Assembly (NCBI RefSeq): GCF_900148835.1
Contig: NZ_FRYK01000001.1
Location: forward strand, 1,116,001-1,180,000
From: Flavobacterium cucumis
GTDB lineage: Bacteria > Bacteroidota > Bacteroidia > Flavobacteriales > Flavobacteriaceae
Reading direction: 5' to 3'
Length of the DNA stretch: 64,000 nt
Of the stretch, positions 18,778 through 29,728 are shown one piece after another (positions within the stretch are counted from its first letter, which is position 1; every line of letters begins with the position of its first letter). A program made the translations under genes and the position numbers. Under the pieces are notes generated by a model. The model did no database searches and had not been told where the DNA came from. It saw only the letters and a list, made by a program, of their open reading frames with translations.

Positions 18778-18856
18778 ATCAAAACTTGTAACTCACTTCT
18801 AAAACATAAGTTTTGATAAGCACATACAACGCTTATCGATTTATTAATCAATAAAT
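18778..18856 (+). promoter_or_regulatory. Structured leader with overlapping hairpins before the symporter gene
   Basis: Three inverted repeats follow one another. ATCAAAACTT (18778-18787) pairs exactly with AAGTTTTGAT (18808-18817). GATAAGC (18815-18821) pairs with GCTTATC (18831-18837). ATTTATT (18839-18845) pairs with AATAAAT (18850-18856). The first two share bases 18815-18817, so both cannot form fully at once. They may be an RNA switch or DNA operators. Confidence 0.5.
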
Positions 18857-18863
18857 TACGATA

Positions 18864-20210
18864 ATGGAAAAGCGTAAATTAGGTTTCTGGGAAATTTGGA
18901 ACATGAGTTTCGGTTTCTTGGGAATTCAAATGGGTTTTGCCCTACAAAATGCAAACGCAAGTAGAATTCTTCAGCTTTTTGGTGCCGATGTTCATGAATT
19001 ATCCTGGTTTTGGATAATTGCCCCTTTAATGGGATTAATTGTACAACCCATAATAGGACATTATAGTGATAACACTTGGTCTAAATTTGGAAGAAGAAAA
19101 CCTTATTTCTTAGTAGGAGCAATCCTAGCATCCGTTGGTTTAATTTTAATGCCGCAAGCTGAAATTTTCATTGCTTTGATGCCTGCTCTATGGGTTGGTG
19201 CTGGAATGTTAATGATTATGGACGCTTCTTTTAACATTGCCATGGAGCCTTTCCGTGCATTGGTTGGAGATAATTTAAGAGCAGACCAACATACGTTGGG
19301 TTTCAGTGTTCAAACCGCTTTAATTGGAATAGGAGCCGTGGTAGGATCATGGTTGCCATATGTTTTAACCAATTGGTTTGGAATTAGTAATCAACCTTCC
19401 GAAACTTCAGCTGTTCCATTAAACTTAATTTATTCTTTTATAATAGGAGCCATTATTTTAGTTGTGTCTATTTTAGTTACTATTGTTACAACTAAAGAAT
19501 ATTCTCCTGATGAATTAGAACAATTTAGTGACGAAAAAGAACATAAAGAAGCTATAGGTGAAACCAAAGAAGCTAAACTTTCAGATGTTTTTTCAGATTT
19601 TGCTAAAATGCCAGAAACGATGCGTCAGCTAAGTTGGGTACAATTTTTTTCTTGGTTTGGATTATTTGGGATGTGGGTTTTTACTACTCCCGCTATTGCA
19701 CAACACATTTATGGGTTGTCAGTAGATGATATAAAAAGTCCAGAATTTCAATCCGCTGGAGATTGGGTAGGGATTATTTTCGGAGTTTATAATGCAGTTT
19801 CTGCTGTGGTAGCTTTTGCATTACCATACATCGCAAAACAAATTGGACGAAGAAAAACACATGCACTTTCTTTAGTTTTGGGAGGAATCGGATTAATCTC
19901 TATGTATTTTATGCCAAACAAAGAAGCTTTAATCCTTTCAATGGTTTTAGTTGGATTTGCTTGGGCAAGTATTTTAGCCATGCCTTATGCTATTTTGGCG
20001 GGCTCCATTCAACCTAAAAAAATGGGTGTTTACATGGGTATTTTCAACTTTTTTATCGTAATTCCACAAATTATAAATGCTTTAATTGGTGGTCCATTAG
20101 TAAAATATGTTTATAACGACCATGCGATTTATGCTATTGTGATGAGTGGTGTGAGTTTCCTATTAGCAGCCCTTTTGGTATTAAAAGTTAGAGATCAAAA
20201 AGATATTTAG
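18864..20210 (+). CDS. MFS sugar:H+ symporter (SLC45/GPH-like, maltose-type)
   Basis: The 448-residue protein has about twelve membrane helices. It starts KLGFWEIWNMSFGFLGIQMG, with the SLC45-like loop GRRKPYF near residue 75 and a matching GRRKTHAL in the second half. Proteins of this type in flavobacterial alpha-glucan loci take maltose or maltodextrin into the cytoplasm. The gene is followed after 3 bases by beta-phosphoglucomutase and then by maltose phosphorylase, which fits maltose as substrate. A structured leader of about 85 bases precedes it. Confidence 0.85.
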   Translation: MEKRKLGFWEIWNMSFGFLGIQMGFALQNANASRILQLFGADVHELSWFWIIAPLMGLIVQPIIGHYSDNTWSKFGRRKPYFLVGAILASVGLILMPQAEIFIALMPALWVGAGMLMIMDASFNIAMEPFRALVGDNLRADQHTLGFSVQTALIGIGAVVGSWLPYVLTNWFGISNQPSETSAVPLNLIYSFIIGAIILVVSILVTIVTTKEYSPDELEQFSDEKEHKEAIGETKEAKLSDVFSDFAKMPETMRQLSWVQFFSWFGLFGMWVFTTPAIAQHIYGLSVDDIKSPEFQSAGDWVGIIFGVYNAVSAVVAFALPYIAKQIGRRKTHALSLVLGGIGLISMYFMPNKEALILSMVLVGFAWASILAMPYAILAGSIQPKKMGVYMGIFNFFIVIPQIINALIGGPLVKYVYNDHAIYAIVMSGVSFLLAALLVLKVRDQKDI

Positions 20211-20213
20211 ACA

Positions 20214-20864
20214 ATGAGAAAAGCATTCATATTTGACCTTGATGGCGTAATCGTTGACACCGCTAAATATCATTTTTTAGCTTGGCAAAAGTTGGCCCAT
20301 CAATTAGGAATCGAATTTACGCATGAACATAACGAAGGCTTAAAAGGCGTGAGTAGAGTTCGTTCTTTAGACATTATTTTAGAATTGGGAAACATCCAAG
20401 CTTCCCAAGAAGATAAGAACCAATGGTTGGTTCAAAAAAATGAAGAGTACCTTTCCTATTTAGTAGACATGGACGAAAGTGAAATTCTTCCGGGTGTATT
20501 AAACGTATTGGAGTATCTGAAAAGTAAAAACCAATTCATTGCTTTGGGATCGGCAAGTAAAAATGCGCGTCCTATCTTAGATAAAACCAATATCACGCAC
20601 TTTTTTGATGCTATTGTTGATGGAAATGATGTTTCCAATGCAAAACCAGATCCAGAAGTGTTTTTAAGAGCTGTACAATTGGTAGGTGTTTTCAATGAAA
20701 ATGCTGTCGTTTTTGAGGACTCTGTAGCGGGAATTCAAGCGGCCAATATAGCGAATATGATAAGTGTAGGAATCGGAGATGCCACCGTTTTACACGAAGC
20801 AAAGTATAATTTTAAAGATTTCACCTTTATTGATGAAACTTTTTTATCGCAATTAATTGGTTAA
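20214..20864 (+). CDS. pgmB: Beta-phosphoglucomutase
   Basis: The 216-residue HAD-family enzyme has the nucleophile motif FDLDGVIVDT (Asp8 and Asp10), a helical cap in residues 17-85, GSASKNAR near residue 114, and FEDSVAGIQAA near residue 165. It converts beta-glucose 1-phosphate, the product of maltose phosphorylase, to glucose 6-phosphate. It sits between the symporter and the GH65 gene, so the three form a maltose import and phosphorolysis unit. Confidence 0.93.
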   Translation: MRKAFIFDLDGVIVDTAKYHFLAWQKLAHQLGIEFTHEHNEGLKGVSRVRSLDIILELGNIQASQEDKNQWLVQKNEEYLSYLVDMDESEILPGVLNVLEYLKSKNQFIALGSASKNARPILDKTNITHFFDAIVDGNDVSNAKPDPEVFLRAVQLVGVFNENAVVFEDSVAGIQAANIANMISVGIGDATVLHEAKYNFKDFTFIDETFLSQLIG

Positions 20865-20865
20865 G

Positions 20866-20905
20866 AAATTGACGAATAGACACATTAACAAATTGACATA
20901 TTACA
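20866..20905. repeat. Degenerate 8-base tandem array
   Basis: Five consecutive octamers fill the gap before the GH65 gene: AAATTGAC, GAATAGAC, ACATTAAC, AAATTGAC, ATATTACA. The array begins 2 bases after the pgmB stop and ends 3 bases before the next ATG. Confidence 0.65.
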
Positions 20906-20908
20906 AAA

Positions 20909-23191
20909 ATGAATCAAGATTATATACAACCCGACAATTGGTCGATTATAGAAGAAGGATTTGATGTAGAACGAGTTAAATCTTCTGAGAGTTTATTTAG
21001 TATCGGAAACGGTGCTATGGGGCAACGCGCTAATTTTGAAGAATATTATTCAGGCAAAACGTTTCAAGGAAGCTACATTGCTGGAATTTATTATCCCGAT
21101 AAAACAAAAGTAGGTTGGTGGAAAAACGGTTATCCCGAATATTTTGCAAAAGTACTAAATGCACCCAATTGGATTGGAATCGACATCGAAATTAATGGTG
21201 AGAATTTAGATTTAGCCAAATGTCAGTCGGTTTCTAATTTCCGTCGTGAGTTGAACATGAAAGAAGGTATTTATTACCGTTCATTCGATGCAGTTTTAGC
21301 AAACGGAACGGAAATTGCTGTTAAAGTACAGCGTTTCTTATCATTAGATTTGGATGAAGTTGGGGTTATCAATTACGAAATCACGGCCTTAAATTCGGAT
21401 GCAAAAATCGTTTTTAAACCTTATGTTGACGCTGGAGTTCATAACGAAGACGCCAATTGGGAAGAGAAATTTTGGGAACCAATTAGCGTAAAACATTCAG
21501 GAAACGAAGCTTTCGTAACGGCTAGAACTTTCAAAACGCATTTCACGGCAACTACATTCATGCAAAATAGTGTTTTGTTAGAAGGTTCTAGTTTAAGTGT
21601 AGCGCCTGTAAGTGTTCAAGAAACAAAGGATAAAATTCAATTTTCATATGAAGTAGCGGTAGCAAAAGGTCAAACAACTACGATTCAAAAAATTGGTGGT
21701 TATACCGTTTCTATGAATCATGATGACACAATTTTAGGAGCTAAAAAAAGTATCGCAAAAGCTTTAGAAATAGGGGTTTCACAATTAACTGAAAACCAAA
21801 AACAAGCTTGGGCAAGAATTTGGGAAATGAGTGATATCACCATAGATGGCGATGTAAAAGCACAACAAGGAATTCGTTTCAATATTTTTCAATTGAATCA
21901 AACTTATCTAGGAAAGGATTCGAGATTGAATATTGGGCCAAAAGGATTCACGGGTGAAAAATATGGAGGTTCTACTTACTGGGACACCGAAGCGTATTGT
22001 ATTCCTTTTTATATGGCAACCAAAGACCAACAAGTCGCTAGAAACTTATTAGCGTATCGATACAACCAATTGGATAAAGCTATCGAGAATGCTGAAAAAT
22101 TAGGTTTCAAAAATGGAGCTGCTTTGTATCCAATGGTAACTATGAATGGAGAAGAATGTCATAACGAATGGGAAATTACTTTCGAGGAAATTCACAGAAA
22201 CGGCGCTATCGCTTTTGCTATTTACAACTATTACCGATTCACAGGAGACTATTCCTATATTCCAGAAAAAGGTTTAGAAGTTTTAATCGGAATTGCGCGT
22301 TTTTGGCATCAAAGAGCTACGTTTTCAACGTACAGAAATCAGTATGTGATTTTAGGAGTAACGGGGCCAAATGAGTATGAAAATAATGTAAATAACAATT
22401 GGTACACAAATTATATTGCGAAATGGTGTATTGATTATACAGTAGCGCAAATTCAAAGAATAGAAGGAGAATATCCATCGGATTATACCCGAATCATGAA
22501 TAAAGTGAAATTATCACAAGCCGAAATTTCTGCAATGAAAAAAGTGGCAGATAATATGTATTTTCCTTATTCCGAAGAACACGGTGTATATTTACAACAA
22601 GATGGTTTCTTAGATAAAGAATTGATTACCGTAGCGGATTTAGATAAATCGCAACGCCCAATTAATCAAAAATGGTCTTGGGATCGAATTTTACGTTCAC
22701 CATATATCAAACAAGCCGATACGTTACAAGGATTCTATTTCTTCGAAGATCATTTTACTAAAGAAGAATTGGAAAAACATTTCGATTTTTACGAACCATT
22801 TACGGTTCATGAAAGTTCGCTTTCTCCTTGTGTACATTCCATTCAAGCGGCTGTTTTAGGCAGAATGGAACAAGCGTATACCTTTTATTTAAGAACGTCA
22901 CGTTTAGATTTAGACGATTACAACAAAGAAGTAGAAGAAGGGCTGCATATTACATCCATGGCAGGAACATGGATGAGTATCGTGGAAGGTTTTGGCGGAA
23001 TGCGTGTTAGAAATAACCAATTGCATTTTGAACCCAAAATTCCAGTACAATGGAAAGGTTATTCCTTCAAAGTGAATTTCAGAAATGCTATTGTAAAAGT
23101 TGAAGTAAGACAAGAAGGGACAAATGTTTCTATCGAAGGAAATTCGGATGTAGAAGTATTTGTAAACGGAGAATCACAATTAATTAAATAG
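20909..23191 (+). CDS. GH65 maltose phosphorylase
   Basis: The 760-residue cytoplasmic protein has the GH65 layout: an N-terminal beta-sandwich (to about 270), an (alpha/alpha)6 barrel (about 320-690) and a small C-terminal beta domain. The barrel carries GGSTYWDTEAYCIPF and VTGPNEYENN. Glu489 in the latter lies where the general acid of Lactobacillus maltose phosphorylase is found. There is no signal peptide. It splits maltose with phosphate to glucose and beta-glucose 1-phosphate, which the preceding pgmB product then converts. Trehalose or kojibiose phosphorylase cannot be excluded, but the starch context favours maltose. Confidence 0.9.
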   Translation: MNQDYIQPDNWSIIEEGFDVERVKSSESLFSIGNGAMGQRANFEEYYSGKTFQGSYIAGIYYPDKTKVGWWKNGYPEYFAKVLNAPNWIGIDIEINGENLDLAKCQSVSNFRRELNMKEGIYYRSFDAVLANGTEIAVKVQRFLSLDLDEVGVINYEITALNSDAKIVFKPYVDAGVHNEDANWEEKFWEPISVKHSGNEAFVTARTFKTHFTATTFMQNSVLLEGSSLSVAPVSVQETKDKIQFSYEVAVAKGQTTTIQKIGGYTVSMNHDDTILGAKKSIAKALEIGVSQLTENQKQAWARIWEMSDITIDGDVKAQQGIRFNIFQLNQTYLGKDSRLNIGPKGFTGEKYGGSTYWDTEAYCIPFYMATKDQQVARNLLAYRYNQLDKAIENAEKLGFKNGAALYPMVTMNGEECHNEWEITFEEIHRNGAIAFAIYNYYRFTGDYSYIPEKGLEVLIGIARFWHQRATFSTYRNQYVILGVTGPNEYENNVNNNWYTNYIAKWCIDYTVAQIQRIEGEYPSDYTRIMNKVKLSQAEISAMKKVADNMYFPYSEEHGVYLQQDGFLDKELITVADLDKSQRPINQKWSWDRILRSPYIKQADTLQGFYFFEDHFTKEELEKHFDFYEPFTVHESSLSPCVHSIQAAVLGRMEQAYTFYLRTSRLDLDDYNKEVEEGLHITSMAGTWMSIVEGFGGMRVRNNQLHFEPKIPVQWKGYSFKVNFRNAIVKVEVRQEGTNVSIEGNSDVEVFVNGESQLIK

Positions 23192-23219
23192 TAAGATATG
23201 AAATCGCCATTAACAAAAA

Positions 23220-23235
23220 GTTTGCATAAGCAAAC
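23220..23235. repeat. Small hairpin in the GH65-GH97 gap
   Basis: GTTTGC-ATAA-GCAAAC forms a 6-base stem in a 102-base gap. No T-run follows, so it is not a terminator. It lies inside a possible 25-codon frame (23198-23275) for which there is no other support. Confidence 0.4.
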
Positions 23236-23275
23236 ACTTATGATTAAAAAAGGCGACACCATATGTTACCGCTAA

Positions 23276-25408
<2,133 letters not shown>

Positions 25409-25415
25409 AAAAGCT

Positions 25416-27251
25416 ATGAAAAAAATAATTTTCTCACTAATTACCTTATTTACACTTTCGCTTTCGGCACAAATTGACCGAATGGAACCACCGTTTTGGT
25501 ACGAAGGGATGAATAAAAGCGAAGTTCAAGTATTGTTTTACGGAAAGAATATTGCTCAGAATTCGGTACAAGTTTCCAATAATGTAGTAATTACGAATGT
25601 AACTAAGACCGAAAATCCAAACTATCTTTTCGTTACGATTGATACTAAAAATATAAAAGCACAAGACCTGCAATTTACGTTTAGTAATGGTAAAAAATCA
25701 TTCAAGAGAAATTTCGAAATTAAAAAGAGAAGACCAAATTCTGCAATTCGTAAGAGTTTTGATGCTTCAGATGTAATGTATTTATTGATGCCCGATCGTT
25801 TCGCAAATGGAAATCCAAACAATGATTCTTCACCTGAATTACAAGAAAAAGCTAATAGAAGTTTACCAGGAGGAAGACATGGTGGCGATATTCAAGGAAT
25901 CATTAATAATTTAGATTACATCAAAGAATTAGGTGCAACAGCAATTTGGAGTACACCCATGTGTGAAGATAACGACAAAGGCTATTCGTACCACACTTAC
26001 GGACAATCTGATGTGTACAGAATTGATCCTCGTTACGGAACCAACGAAGAATACAAAAAACTAGCCGATGAAATGCATAAACGTGGCATGAAATTAATCA
26101 AAGATTACGTTACGAATCATTGGGGAGCCGAACATTGGATGTTTAAAGATATGCCAACTTATGATTGGTTTCATCAATTTCCAGGATATGCACAAAGCAA
26201 TTATCGCATGACCACGCAATACGACATCAATGGTTCAAAACGCGATGCTAAATATTGTATGGATGGTTGGTTTGTGCCCAGTATGCCCGATTTAAATCAG
26301 TCGAATCCTTTGGTGTTGAATTATTTAATTCAGAATGCGATTTGGTGGATAGAATATGCCGATTTGGATGGATTCCGTGTGGATACCTATTCGTACAACG
26401 ATAAAGAAGGAATTGCAAAATGGACAAAAGCAATTACTGACGAATATCCGTATTTTAATATTGTTGGTGAAGTTTGGATGCACGATCAAGCCCAAATTTC
26501 GTATTGGCAAAAAGATAGTCCGATTGCTAAAATTCAAAGCTACAATTCTAATTGTCCAAGTGTAATGGATTTTACATTACATGATGTTTTTGGAAACGTT
26601 TTTAATGAAGATAGAGCGGATTGGAGCAACGGAATGATTAAGTTTTACGAGAATTTCGTTAACGATTTCTTGTATGCCGACTCAAATAACTTATTGATTT
26701 TCTTAGAAAATCATGATACTGGTCGTTTTAATCACATTTATCAAAACGATTTCAAAAAGTACCAATTAGGAATGACCATTATGGCAACGATGCGCGGAAT
26801 TCCACAATTGTACTACGGTTCTGAAATTGGAATGGCGGGCGATAAAGGAAAAGGAGATGCCGATATTCGTCAAGATTTTCCTGGTGGTTGGGAAGGTGAT
26901 GTAAACAATGCTTTTTTAGCTAGTGGAAGAACCGCAGAACAAGCAAAATATTTCGATTTTTCGAAAAAAGTATTGAATTGGAGAAAAAACAAAGAAGTCA
27001 TTCATACCGGAAAATTAACCCATTACATTCCTGAAAATAATGTGTATGTATATTTCCGTCACAATGACAAAGAAACGGTTATGGTGGTTATCAATAATGC
27101 TACTGATACTCAGAACTTGAATCTTATTCGTTTTCAAGAAAATATCAAATCGTTTACTTTAGGAAATGATATTCTTTCAGGAAAAACAGTCGATTTGAAA
27201 AACGAATTGTCGATTGAAGGTAAAACGTCTATGATTTTAGAATTGAAATAA
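25416..27251 (+). CDS. susA: Periplasmic GH13 neopullulanase/cyclomaltodextrinase-like amylase (SusA-like)
   Basis: I use the ATG at 25416 because it begins a clear signal peptide (MKKIIFSLITLFTLSLSAQ), while the longer frame from 25380 overlaps the GH97 gene. The 611-residue protein has an N-terminal Ig-like domain of the cyclomaltodextrinase type (about 20-115) and a GH13 barrel. Visible landmarks are MPDRFANGNPNND, DGFRVDTYSYND (nucleophile), NIVGEVWMHD (acid) and LENHDTGRF. It should cut maltodextrins, cyclodextrins or pullulan in the periplasm. The esterase gene follows with no gap. Confidence 0.9.
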   Translation: MKKIIFSLITLFTLSLSAQIDRMEPPFWYEGMNKSEVQVLFYGKNIAQNSVQVSNNVVITNVTKTENPNYLFVTIDTKNIKAQDLQFTFSNGKKSFKRNFEIKKRRPNSAIRKSFDASDVMYLLMPDRFANGNPNNDSSPELQEKANRSLPGGRHGGDIQGIINNLDYIKELGATAIWSTPMCEDNDKGYSYHTYGQSDVYRIDPRYGTNEEYKKLADEMHKRGMKLIKDYVTNHWGAEHWMFKDMPTYDWFHQFPGYAQSNYRMTTQYDINGSKRDAKYCMDGWFVPSMPDLNQSNPLVLNYLIQNAIWWIEYADLDGFRVDTYSYNDKEGIAKWTKAITDEYPYFNIVGEVWMHDQAQISYWQKDSPIAKIQSYNSNCPSVMDFTLHDVFGNVFNEDRADWSNGMIKFYENFVNDFLYADSNNLLIFLENHDTGRFNHIYQNDFKKYQLGMTIMATMRGIPQLYYGSEIGMAGDKGKGDADIRQDFPGGWEGDVNNAFLASGRTAEQAKYFDFSKKVLNWRKNKEVIHTGKLTHYIPENNVYVYFRHNDKETVMVVINNATDTQNLNLIRFQENIKSFTLGNDILSGKTVDLKNELSIEGKTSMILELK

Positions 27252-28190
27252 ATGAAACAGTTGCTATTCTTTCTATTATGCTCTTATTTTACTTTTTCTC
27301 AAAGTAAGATAAAATCATATGTTCTTGAAAACTCAGGAAAATTTGAAGGAAATATTGAAAGAGTAGATAGTTTTCCATCAAAACATATTGTGCCAAGAAC
27401 GGTTGATGTTTGGTTACCGAAAAACTATTCTAAAACAAAAAAGTATAGTGTTTTGTATATGCACGATGGACAAATGCTTTTTGATGCCACAGCCACATGG
27501 AACAAACAAGAATGGAAAGTTGATGAAGTTGCATCACAGCTGATGCAAGAAAATAAAGTAAATGATTTTATTGTCGTGGCTATTTGGAACATTCCTAATT
27601 TACGTCACATGGATTTGTATCCAAAAAAACCTTATGAATCACTTTCAAATAAATTAAAAGAGAAAATTCAAATTGAAGCTAAAAAATCGCAATTTCCATT
27701 TGATGACAGCAAAATAAATTCGGATGACTATTTGAAATTTATTGTGGAAGAATTGAAGCCATACATAGATAAAAAGTATTCGGTTTTAACAACTGCGAAC
27801 AATACAGCTATTATGGGTTCAAGTATGGGCGGATTGATTTCGATGTATGCTTTGTGTGAATATCCAAATGTTTTTGGAAAAGCGGCTTGTTTGTCAACGC
27901 ATTGGATTGGATTTAGAGAATTTGATAACAACCCAATTCCGGAATCTTTTTTCGCGTATATGGAAAAGAAATTACCCGAAGCTAAGAATCACAAAATATA
28001 TTTCGATTACGGAACAGAAACTTTAGATGCTTTCTATATAAAATATGAATATCGAGTTGATGAAATTTTAAAAGCAAAAGGATATACGGATGCTAATTCA
28101 CGAAATTTAAAGTTCGAAGGTGAAAATCATTCCGAAGCTTCTTGGCAAAAAAGGATTCATATCCCATTAGAATTTATGTTTGGAAAATAA
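27252..28190 (+). CDS. Exported alpha/beta-hydrolase, esterase D family
   Basis: The 312-residue protein has a signal peptide (MKQLLFFLLCSYFTFSQ) and an esterase D/Fes-like hydrolase fold. The nucleophile elbow is GSSMGG near residue 195, MHDGQMLFDATATWNKQEW forms the oxyanion side, and the terminal ENHSEASW supplies the His. Related proteins hydrolyse acyl esters on carbohydrates or siderophores. Its ATG directly follows the stop of the SusA-like gene, so it is translationally linked to starch breakdown, but its substrate is not evident. Confidence 0.82.
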   Translation: MKQLLFFLLCSYFTFSQSKIKSYVLENSGKFEGNIERVDSFPSKHIVPRTVDVWLPKNYSKTKKYSVLYMHDGQMLFDATATWNKQEWKVDEVASQLMQENKVNDFIVVAIWNIPNLRHMDLYPKKPYESLSNKLKEKIQIEAKKSQFPFDDSKINSDDYLKFIVEELKPYIDKKYSVLTTANNTAIMGSSMGGLISMYALCEYPNVFGKAACLSTHWIGFREFDNNPIPESFFAYMEKKLPEAKNHKIYFDYGTETLDAFYIKYEYRVDEILKAKGYTDANSRNLKFEGENHSEASWQKRIHIPLEFMFGK

Positions 28191-28201
28191 AATTATAAAA
28201 A

Positions 28202-29638
28202 ATGAAAAAGACAATTGTTACTGCATTAGCTGTTTTAACTTTATCGAGTTGTAAAAACGAAACAGAAAAAACGGCAGAAAATTCAAAAACTGAAATCGCA
28301 AAATTTTCTCCCGAAGTTGAAGAAAACGGAATTATTTATGAAGTAAACATCCGCCAATATTCGCCAGGAGGAACATTTAATGCATTCACTAAAGATATTC
28401 CGCAATTAAGAGAATTAGGTGTGAAAATCATCTGGGTAATGCCGATTTTTCCAATTTCACAAACCAAAAGAAAAGCAACAGGTGGCGATGATAGTAAGTT
28501 TGCTTCTGAAATGCCAAAAGAAGAGCAACACAAATATTTAGGAAGTTACTATGCTGTTTCTGATTTCAAAAAAGTAAATCCAGAGTTTGGAACAATTGAG
28601 GATTTTAGAAATTTAGTAAAAACAGCGCATGACAATGGTATTTATGTAATCTTAGATTGGGTTCCTAATCACACTGGTTGGGACCATGTTTGGATTAAAG
28701 AGCATCCAGAATATTATACAAAAAATGCTAAAGGTGAAATCATCGATCCAATCAATCCAGAAACTGGAAAATCTTGGGGTTGGTCAGATGTTGCCGATTT
28801 GAATTACGACAATCAAGAACTTCGTAAGGAGATGACAGCGGATATGTTACATTGGATTAAAAACGAAAACATTGATGGATTCCGTTGCGATGTGGCAAGT
28901 AATGTTCCTTTAGATTTTTGGCAACAAGCTATTCCACAATTGCGAAAAGAAAAAAATATTTTCATGTTAGCAGAAGCTTGGGAACCTGAATTATTAAAAG
29001 ATGGTTTGTTTGATATGGCGTATGGTTGGGAAGCCCATCACACCATGAATAGAATCGCTCAAGGGAAAAATACCGTGAAAGATTGGGATAAATTCATGAC
29101 GGAGGATGCAAAAAAATATGAGGCTAACGATATCCTAATGAATTTTGTGGATAATCACGATGAGAATTCTTGGAATGGAACGGTTAAAGGAAGATTAGGA
29201 AAAGCAGAAGAAGCGATGACTGCTTTATCTTATGTGATGCCCGGAATGCCATTAATTTACAGTGGAAATGAATATGGTTTGAATCACAGCTTGAAGTTTT
29301 TCGAAAAAGATTCTATTCCAAAAACAAAAGGAAAAGATTGGGAATTAAGAGCAAAATTAGGAAAGCTAAAAGCTGAAAATCTGGCATTAAATGGTGGAAA
29401 AAGCAAAGCAAACTATACTAGAATTAAAACAGACGACGATGCCAATATTTTAGCTTTTGTTCGTGAGAAAAATGGTAAAAAAGTAGTTTATATTGCTAAT
29501 TTTTCAAGTAAACCAATTAATTCAAAAGTAGCGATTACAGGTGAATTTACTAATTACATGACAGGGAAACCAATGCGTTTAAAAGATAACGAAGTCATCA
29601 TGCTTCAACCTTTCCAATATTTTATATTGAATAATTAA
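28202..29638 (+). CDS. GH13 alpha-amylase lipoprotein
   Basis: The 478-residue protein starts with a lipoprotein signal (TLSSC, Cys17) followed by KNETEKTAEN. The GH13 barrel begins near residue 45 (IIYEVNIRQYSPGGTF) and contains DGFRCDVAS (nucleophile), MLAEAWE (acid) and FVDNHDEN. A short C-terminal beta domain follows. Lipid anchoring, perhaps at the cell surface, suggests a role like SusG in cutting starch near the SusCD complex. It is the last gene of the plus-strand operon. Confidence 0.9.
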   Translation: MKKTIVTALAVLTLSSCKNETEKTAENSKTEIAKFSPEVEENGIIYEVNIRQYSPGGTFNAFTKDIPQLRELGVKIIWVMPIFPISQTKRKATGGDDSKFASEMPKEEQHKYLGSYYAVSDFKKVNPEFGTIEDFRNLVKTAHDNGIYVILDWVPNHTGWDHVWIKEHPEYYTKNAKGEIIDPINPETGKSWGWSDVADLNYDNQELRKEMTADMLHWIKNENIDGFRCDVASNVPLDFWQQAIPQLRKEKNIFMLAEAWEPELLKDGLFDMAYGWEAHHTMNRIAQGKNTVKDWDKFMTEDAKKYEANDILMNFVDNHDENSWNGTVKGRLGKAEEAMTALSYVMPGMPLIYSGNEYGLNHSLKFFEKDSIPKTKGKDWELRAKLGKLKAENLALNGGKSKANYTRIKTDDDANILAFVREKNGKKVVYIANFSSKPINSKVAITGEFTNYMTGKPMRLKDNEVIMLQPFQYFILNN

Positions 29639-29664
29639 GAATCCTTACAAACTATAACTTAAAG

Positions 29665-29694
29665 TCCTATTGCAAGTCGATAGGATTTTTTATT
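29665..29694 (+). terminator. Terminator of the alpha-glucan operon
   Basis: TCCTAT-TGCAAGTCG-ATAGGA is followed by TTTTTTATTTT, 27 bases after the amylase stop. The stem is short, so termination may be partial. Confidence 0.6.
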
Positions 29695-29728
29695 TTGAAA
29701 TTACCGATATTTGCAAAAATAAAATCAA

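Noticed and set aside
20866..20905. Possible CRISPR fragment because of repeated AAATTGAC
   Set aside because: The units are only 8 bases with no spacers, no cas genes are near, and no array of 25-45 base repeats occurs in the window.
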